A DNA stretch of 46,459 bases, from assembly GCA_002424545.1 (NCBI GenBank), contig DIKL01000065.1:1-46459 (forward strand). The letters are read 5' to 3'. This DNA is from Syntrophaceae bacterium UBA5619. Lineage in GTDB: Bacteria > Desulfobacterota > Syntrophia > Syntrophales > UBA5619. Positions 41,877-46,459 of the stretch are shown in pieces; the stretch's first letter is position 1; the number at the start of each line of letters is the position of its first letter. The position numbers were made by a program, and so were the translations under genes. Below the pieces are notes generated by a model. The model saw nothing but the letters and a program-made list of their open reading frames with translations, searched no databases and was not told where the DNA came from.

Positions 41877-42653
41877 TTACCGTGACGTTCCCTCTCCTGC
41901 GTCCCAGTGGGCCGAGTTTTTTAAACGCCTCCTTTTCAGGCGGACGGTAAGGGAGTACCTGTCCGCCCGATAGAGGACGGTGACGTGCTCGATGGGTTTT
42001 TTCTTGTTATCGAAGACGGTCCTCTGCACCTTCAACAGCGGGTCGCCGAACCTGACGGAGAGCAGTGCCGCCTCCTCGGCGTCGGCGATGGCGGCCGAGA
42101 CGGTCTGGACCGCCTCCTCCAGATAGATTCCCAGGCTTTTTTCGAGAATCTCGGAGAGCGAGGATTTCCTTTCCAGTTCTGCCCGGGAAAGCTTCAGGCC
42201 GATCTCCTCGGGGAAATAGTTGATGACGTAAGAAAAAGGGCTGCCGTCCAGGACCCTCACCTTCCGGACGCGCAGCACCTGCGTCCCCTCCGCGATCCCG
42301 AGATTCTCCAGGACGATGGGCGGCGGATCTATCATGCCCAACTCCAGAAGTTTCACACTGGAATTGACCCCCATACGCAGGAGGTTTTCCATGGAGCCCG
42401 TCAGTTTTTCAGCCTCCAGCGGCGGAATTTTCGGGGAAACAAACGTCCCCTTGCCCCGTTTGCGGGCAATAATCCCTTCCTTCTCCAGGGAGGCGAGGGA
42501 ATGGCGGACGGTGATCCGGCTCACGCCGAATTCTTTCTGCAGGGCCTCCTCGTTGGAAAACGGCATGCCCGCTTTCAGCGCGCCCGACGAAATCCGCTGC
42601 CTCAGAATCGTTTCAATCTGGTAGTACAGGGGAACACCATTTTCTTGGAGCAT
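41877..42653 (-). CDS. GntR-family transcription regulator (HutC/UTRA type)
   Basis: A 258-residue regulator, probably local for the catabolic block. The N-terminal winged helix-turn-helix (residues about 8-75) includes LYYQIETILRQRI, FSNEEALQKEFGVSRITVRHSLASLE and RKRGKGTFV. From about residue 90 the UTRA effector domain follows (VLRVRKVRVLDGSPFSYVINYFP and YRADRYSLTVRLKRR). HutC-type proteins usually repress until an amino-acid, sugar or organic-acid ligand binds. ATG at 42653 is used; GTG at 42662 would add three residues but its GGAGGG is only 1-2 bases away. Confidence 0.88.
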   Translation of the reverse strand: MLQENGVPLYYQIETILRQRISSGALKAGMPFSNEEALQKEFGVSRITVRHSLASLEKEGIIARKRGKGTFVSPKIPPLEAEKLTGSMENLLRMGVNSSVKLLELGMIDPPPIVLENLGIAEGTQVLRVRKVRVLDGSPFSYVINYFPEEIGLKLSRAELERKSSLSEILEKSLGIYLEEAVQTVSAAIADAEEAALLSVRFGDPLLKVQRTVFDNKKKPIEHVTVLYRADRYSLTVRLKRRRLKNSAHWDAGEGTSR

Positions 42654-42671
42654 CTCTTCCACACCCTCCGG

Positions 42672-42696
42672 GTGACTATCTATTCTTCCGGGTCAC
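42672..42696. promoter_or_regulatory. Inverted repeat just upstream of gntR
   Basis: GTGAC (42672-42676) and GTCAC (42692-42696) form an inverted repeat with a 15-base spacer, 19 bases from the gntR start. It may be the operator of the regulator itself. Only five base pairs match, so evidence is weak. Confidence 0.25.
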
Positions 42697-42787
42697 GCCT
42701 TCCCGAAGCACGCCTTGCCTGAAAAAAACCGATCCGCCTTGAAACCCCACAGAGGCAGTGGTACCGATAAAAACCGCCTGTGCTGCC

Positions 42788-42828
42788 GGATCGACCGGCG
42801 GACGCCTTCGACAGCCGCCAGTCGATCC
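42788..42828 (-). terminator. Long hairpin between hydantoinase and gntR genes
   Basis: GGATCGAC (42788-42795) and GGCGG (42797-42801) pair with 42815-42819 and 42821-42828, a 14-position stem with one mismatch and a 13-base loop. On the minus strand a T5 run follows about 16 bases after the stem. It may be a partial terminator of the hydantoinase gene or a regulator-binding palindrome. Confidence 0.4.
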
Positions 42829-42849
42829 GCTGAAAAGCAGAACGAGGGG

Positions 42850-44313
42850 TCATCCCTGCTTTTCATGGAGGGCCAGGGGACGCATCAGATACTCTCCATC
42901 ACCCGGTTCGCCGACAACCTTTCCCTTCTCGTAAATGACCTTGCCGCGGAGGATCGTGCACTCCGGCCAGCCCTTCAGCTTCATCCCCTCTTCGGGATTG
43001 AAATCCTGCGCCGTGTGCAGCTTCTTGAGTTCGACTTTCCGTTCTTTGGCCACATCGACGATGGCGAAGTCCGCATCGCTTCCCACCATGACGGCACCCT
43101 TCTTCGGATAGAGATTGTGGGCGCGGGCCGGGTTGGCCGCGCAAAGCTCGGCGATCCTCTCCAGGGAAAGCCCTCGCTTGTGATAGCCTTCCGTGATGAG
43201 AATGGGGAACATCAGGGCCGTGCCTCCGAAACCGGGCAGCGAAGTCCAGAGGTCCCCCTTCTTGAGCGCCTTGGTGATACAGGCGTGATCGCTCACCACC
43301 GTCTTGATGGTTCCCGCGAGGACCGCATCCCACAGATAAGCGACATCTTCCTTGCTTCTCAGGGGAGGATTGACCTTTGCCATCCGGTCCAGCCCCATTT
43401 CATAGGAAAGGGATAGGTGGTGCAGGGTCCCTTCCAGCAGGAAGCTCTGCTCCGGATAACGGTCCACGACATCCCGGCCCGCCTCGACGGCCTTGCGGCT
43501 GCTCAGATGCAGGAGGTTGACGGGGCAGTTGGTGTTTTTCGCCATCACCCCCACCTCATTGATGGCCAGCTCCTCCTCCCAGGGGGGCCGAGCGTCGGAA
43601 TAGTCCTTGAGCGGATTGCGACTCGGGTGTTTCTTGACCTCCTCATTGGCGGCCTGAATGATCTCCGGGTTTTCGCAATGGATGGAGAGCGCGATGGTGC
43701 CATGTTGCTTGTAGAGATGATTCACGCGCCCGACTTCCTTCATGAACTTGTAAAGGAAACCCAGGTCGATGGGATTGTCGATCATCAGGTAATTGGTGGC
43801 CTCAGGGGAGGAACCGGCAAGATTGAGGAGCTTGTAGAACATGTAGTATTTGAACGTCGATACGCCGCATTCACGGACAAGCCATTCGATCTCGCCGATG
43901 TGCTCCTCTGTGAAGAGGGCCAGATGATAGCCGTAGTCGACATGGAACGCCTTCTTCGACATGCCCTTGAGCAGCGGAAAGATCTTCCGGTAGGGTCCCA
44001 TCTGGTTGAGGTAATTTTTGCCCGTGCGAAAATAGGTCAGGATCGTCGTGACGCCGCCAGAGGCCGCCGACGCCGACTCGCTGGTGGCGTCTTCCTGAAA
44101 CGGCCGGTAGATGCCGATATGGAAATGCGAATCCACGGCACCCGGGAAGACATGCTTGCCGGTGGCGTCGATCACCTGCTTGGCTGTCTGTTTCGGAAGT
44201 TCAGAAGCAATGGCTGCAATCTTCCCCCCCCGGATTCCGATGTCGGCCCTTTTTACGCCGGCGCCCGGGATCACCACCTTTCCGCCCTGGATCACCAGAT
44301 CATAACTCCGCAT
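42850..44313 (-). CDS. Hydantoinase/dihydropyrimidinase-type amidohydrolase
   Basis: A 487-residue cyclic amidohydrolase with a two-metal site. DSHFHIG near residue 61 supplies HxH. The carbamylated-Lys region reads STFKYYMFYK. His ligands follow in LSIHCENPE and LLHLSSRKA, and SDHACITKA provides the Asp. This is the D-hydantoinase, dihydropyrimidinase, imidase and allantoinase fold, which opens a cyclic ureide or imide to an N-carbamoyl or amide acid. AHNLYPKKGAVMVGSDAD is the usual C-terminal anchor. First gene of the minus-strand block. The start ATG at 44313 has AAGGAGG upstream. Confidence 0.88.
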   Translation of the reverse strand: MRSYDLVIQGGKVVIPGAGVKRADIGIRGGKIAAIASELPKQTAKQVIDATGKHVFPGAVDSHFHIGIYRPFQEDATSESASAASGGVTTILTYFRTGKNYLNQMGPYRKIFPLLKGMSKKAFHVDYGYHLALFTEEHIGEIEWLVRECGVSTFKYYMFYKLLNLAGSSPEATNYLMIDNPIDLGFLYKFMKEVGRVNHLYKQHGTIALSIHCENPEIIQAANEEVKKHPSRNPLKDYSDARPPWEEELAINEVGVMAKNTNCPVNLLHLSSRKAVEAGRDVVDRYPEQSFLLEGTLHHLSLSYEMGLDRMAKVNPPLRSKEDVAYLWDAVLAGTIKTVVSDHACITKALKKGDLWTSLPGFGGTALMFPILITEGYHKRGLSLERIAELCAANPARAHNLYPKKGAVMVGSDADFAIVDVAKERKVELKKLHTAQDFNPEEGMKLKGWPECTILRGKVIYEKGKVVGEPGDGEYLMRPLALHEKQG

Positions 44314-44694
44314 GGGATACCTCCTTAAGATAAATTAGGCTGCGAAGGTCATCAAGAGGGGCCGCCAAGAGACGGCCGGATCACCCGGCCGCTTCCCCTG
44401 ATTGATGGCCATACGCAACGAACAGTCTCTTTCAAGGAACACGTAGAAACTACGGGTACATCCAGTGACTGAACAGTATAGGGTGCAGCGGTTACGCATT
44501 GACGTTGCAGAAGCGGGGATCCACTCATAACAAAAAGTGACTTTTGGGAGGTTCGCATTTGTTTGGACATGTCGAATCATTGCAACCAAGCTCATCATCG
44601 ATGAAGGCCGGGGCCACAAGCAGAGTCGTTCATGGTTCTTGAGGAGAGCGATGGAAAAAAATGAAAAGCGAATTCCGTGTATGTTTGTTATATG

Positions 44695-44721
44695 GTTATA
44701 ACAATAAAAACTATTAATCAA
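44695..44721 (-). promoter_or_regulatory. Promoter candidate for the catabolic block
   Basis: On the minus strand, TTGATT (44721-44716) and TATAAC (44700-44695) with a 15-base spacer lie in an AT-rich island. The spacing is short of the ideal 17. It would give the hydantoinase mRNA a leader of about 370 bases. Confidence 0.35.
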
Positions 44722-44899
44722 GCTTTTTTTGAAAAATATTTGGAGCTGCCAGGCAACATATTGTTTATTTTATTTTTTTCCAAAAATATTATTACGGACA
44801 GCCTGGGAGGGGACCAAGAACCAGCAGGACATGGCCTGTCCAATGCCCGATCCGGAAGGCGACATCAGCATGTTGCATAAAAAAGGGAAGCACCGAGCG

Positions 44900-44928
44900 T
44901 TGACACAATCCCGCCAATGGTGTACGAA
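44900..44928 (+). promoter_or_regulatory. Promoter of rpe
   Basis: TTGACA (44900-44905), 17-base spacer, TACGAA (44923-44928). It lies about 100 bases before the rpe start. Confidence 0.55.
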
Positions 44929-45032
44929 AAAATGTGATTTCCGCCATTCCTCTTTTCAACGGCGGCCTCGGCGGGTTTACAGGACCCTGGCAGAAACGAC
45001 CCGCTTTCCTAGAAGACGGTACAGGACCGATT

Positions 45033-45704
45033 ATGAACAAGATCGCATCTTCCATTTTGTCGGCGGACTTCAGCCGGCTCGGCGAAGAGATCAAGGCCGT
45101 CGAGGCCGCGGGGGCGGACTGGATCCACATCGATGTCATGGACGGCCGTTTCGTCCCCAATATCACGATCGGGGCGGGGCTCGTCGCTTCGATCCGGAAG
45201 ACGACGCGCCTCCCCTTCGACGTCCATCTGATGATTGAAAACCCCGAACGGTTCATCGACGACTTCGCCGGGGCCGGGGCCAATACCCTCACCGTTCACG
45301 TAGAAGCCGCGACCCATCTCCATCGGACGGTGGCGATGATCCGTGAAAAAGGACTCCGGGCCGGGGTTTCCCTCAACCCGGCGACGCCGCTCGCGCTGGT
45401 GGAACCGATTCTCCCCGACATCGATCTGCTGCTCGTCATGACGGTTAACCCCGGTTTCGGCGGACAGAAGTTCATCGGGGGCATGATCCCAAAGATCGCG
45501 GCAGCCAGACGGATGATCGAAAGGATCGCCCCGGAGGCCCTGCTGGAGGTGGATGGGGGCGTCCACCTGAAGAACATCCGCTCCATCGCCGATGCCGGCG
45601 CGGATGTCCTTGTCGCGGGCTCCGCGGTCTTCGGCAGCGGCGACTACGCGGCAACGATCGGAAAGATGAAGGGCCTTCTGTCTGCGCCGACGGTCGCGGT
45701 CTAA
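45033..45704 (+). CDS. rpe: Ribulose-phosphate 3-epimerase
   Basis: A 223-residue TIM-barrel epimerase interconverting ribulose 5-phosphate and xylulose 5-phosphate in the pentose phosphate pathway. [61 protein letters not shown] and [11 protein letters not shown] carry the catalytic Asp residues and metal His positions, all intact. ATG at 45033 is chosen because homology begins there; AGGA lies 6-7 bases upstream. An upstream in-frame extension has no family similarity. It reads away from the catabolic block. Confidence 0.93.
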   Translation: MNKIASSILSADFSRLGEEIKAVEAAGADWIHIDVMDGRFVPNITIGAGLVASIRKTTRLPFDVHLMIENPERFIDDFAGAGANTLTVHVEAATHLHRTVAMIREKGLRAGVSLNPATPLALVEPILPDIDLLLVMTVNPGFGGQKFIGGMIPKIAAARRMIERIAPEALLEVDGGVHLKNIRSIADAGADVLVAGSAVFGSGDYAATIGKMKGLLSAPTVAV

Positions 45705-45819
45705 ATAGGGCGAAAACAACCGTTCCACCACACGGTTCTCGAACACCCGTTGCGTTCAATGATACCGAAATTGCATTTGGCGGGTACGCGCCTTTTCGTT
45801 CATTCAAGGAGGGATTGCC

Positions 45820-46459
45820 ATGCTGCAGGACATTCTGTTGACCTCGGAAGAGATTGCACTGAAGGAGGAGGTCCGCGCCTTCGTCAAACAGGAGGTCTCC
45901 TCCGATCTGATCCGGAAGATGGACCGGGACGAGATCACCTATCCCCGCGAGTTCGTCAAGGCGCTCGGCGACCGCAATCTCCTCGGTCTGCGCTTCGATA
46001 AAAGGTTCGGCGGCCGCGGCTTGCCCTGGAGCTCCGAAATCGCGGCCCTCGAGGAGATCGGCGTCCTCGGAACGGCGTTGGGCTGCGCGTTCTCGATGCC
46101 CTCGATCGTCGGCCAGGCGCTTCACTCCTTCGGAACGGAGGAGCAGAAGGAGAAATTCCTGAAACCGCTGCTCCGGGGAGACCTGATCTCCGCCGAAGCG
46201 CTGACCGAGCCGCGCGGCGGGTCGGATTTCTTCGGCGCGACGACCCGCGCCGCGCTGAAGGACGGCTGGTTTACCGTGAAGGGCCAGAAACGGTTCGTCG
46301 TCGCCGCCGACGGCGCGGACTTTTTCATCGTCTACTGCAACACCGACCCGGCGGGCAAACCCCGCGAGCGGATCAGCCTGATCCTGATCGAAAAAAACCG
46401 GCCCGGCGTCGAGGTGAAGTACCTCTACAAGCTTCTCGGGACAAGGGGCGGCGGAACGG
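45820..46459 (+). CDS. Acyl-CoA dehydrogenase, N-terminal part (cut by window edge)
   Basis: The first 213 codons of an FAD acyl-CoA dehydrogenase, which makes an enoyl-CoA and passes electrons to electron-transfer flavoprotein. LTSEEIALKEEVRAFVKQEV is the N-terminal helix. FGTEEQKEKFLKPLLRGDLISAEALTEPRGGSDF is cut from two neighbouring motifs: the E-Q-K-x-K-F-L repeat and the ALTEP-GSD FAD loop. The catalytic Glu lies beyond the window. ATG at 45820 has AAGGAGGG upstream. It starts 115 bases after rpe and probably has its own promoter. Confidence 0.88.
   Translation, partial: MLQDILLTSEEIALKEEVRAFVKQEVSSDLIRKMDRDEITYPREFVKALGDRNLLGLRFDKRFGGRGLPWSSEIAALEEIGVLGTALGCAFSMPSIVGQALHSFGTEEQKEKFLKPLLRGDLISAEALTEPRGGSDFFGATTRAALKDGWFTVKGQKRFVVAADGADFFIVYCNTDPAGKPRERISLILIEKNRPGVEVKYLYKLLGTRGGGT

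Larger units (their letters stand above)
44314..45032. other. Intergenic stretch between divergent catabolic block and rpe, partly AT-rich
   Basis: About 720 bases without a credible gene. A GC hairpin with a 7-bp stem lies at 44373-44379/44385-44391. The 44690-44790 part is strikingly AT-rich against the GC-rich surroundings. Promoter candidates point left (44695-44721) and right (44900-44928). Open frames here lack protein-like composition. Confidence 0.6.

Noticed and set aside
44335..44721. 128-codon open frame on the minus strand upstream of the hydantoinase gene
   Set aside because: Cys/Ser/Arg-rich composition unlike neighbours, no ribosome site and no recognisable motif.
1..46459. 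CRISPR array, rRNA, tRNA, insertion sequence or prophage genes
   Set aside because: No regularly spaced repeats, no rRNA or tRNA core sequences and no transposase or phage proteins were seen in the window.

Overview
The window is GC-rich, densely coded DNA from a Gram-negative bacterium. It has an outer-membrane porin, the Kdo transferase WaaA and an AsmA-like protein. Its metabolism looks strictly or mainly anaerobic: a four-subunit 2-oxoacid:ferredoxin oxidoreductase, several Fe-S proteins, an acyl-CoA dehydrogenase and an acetyl-CoA synthetase. Gene style and content resemble a deltaproteobacterium (Desulfobacterota), perhaps a syntroph. That placement is inference from gene content; no rRNA or other phylogenetic marker was read here.

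Left part (1-18.4 kb), mostly housekeeping and envelope genes: a cut-off acetyl-CoA synthetase (minus); a long non-coding stretch with a structured leader before a porin; an fmdB-type zinc-ribbon gene and hflX; a three-gene overlapping glycosyltransferase set (small membrane protein, GT-C, GT2); a long palindromic element; an atypical SDR (minus); a gamma-delta-alpha-beta 2-oxoacid:ferredoxin oxidoreductase operon with a possible attenuator; a frameshifted gene remnant; a flavodoxin-like FMN protein; and waaA-asmA (minus).

Central part (18.4-44.3 kb): about 26 kb of genes all on the minus strand, transcribed from high to low coordinates. In reading order: hydantoinase-type amidohydrolase, GntR/UTRA regulator, MmgE/PrpD-E, SucC-like CoA ligase subunit, small Fe-S protein, SucD-like subunit, CitE-like lyase, MmgE/PrpD-D, FAD dehydrogenase, Tat-exported Liv-type binding protein, LivH, LivM, LivG, LivF, MmgE/PrpD-C, EthD-like protein, MmgE/PrpD-B, MmgE/PrpD-A, TRZ/ATZ-type amidohydrolase, isochorismatase-type amidase, alpha/beta hydrolase, MFS transporter, UspA, tautomerase-SnoaL fusion, truncated LUD protein. 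Five MmgE/PrpD paralogues in one block are the most striking feature. The enzyme set fits import of an organic acid or N-containing ring compound, hydrolytic ring or amide opening, hydration/dehydration or decarboxylation of a polycarboxylate, CoA activation, and C-C cleavage to central metabolites. The substrate is not identifiable from sequence alone.

Right part (44.3-46.5 kb): an AT-rich intergenic stretch, then ribulose-phosphate 3-epimerase and a cut-off acyl-CoA dehydrogenase on the plus strand. Strand change and base composition make 44.3-44.9 kb a natural boundary of the catabolic block.
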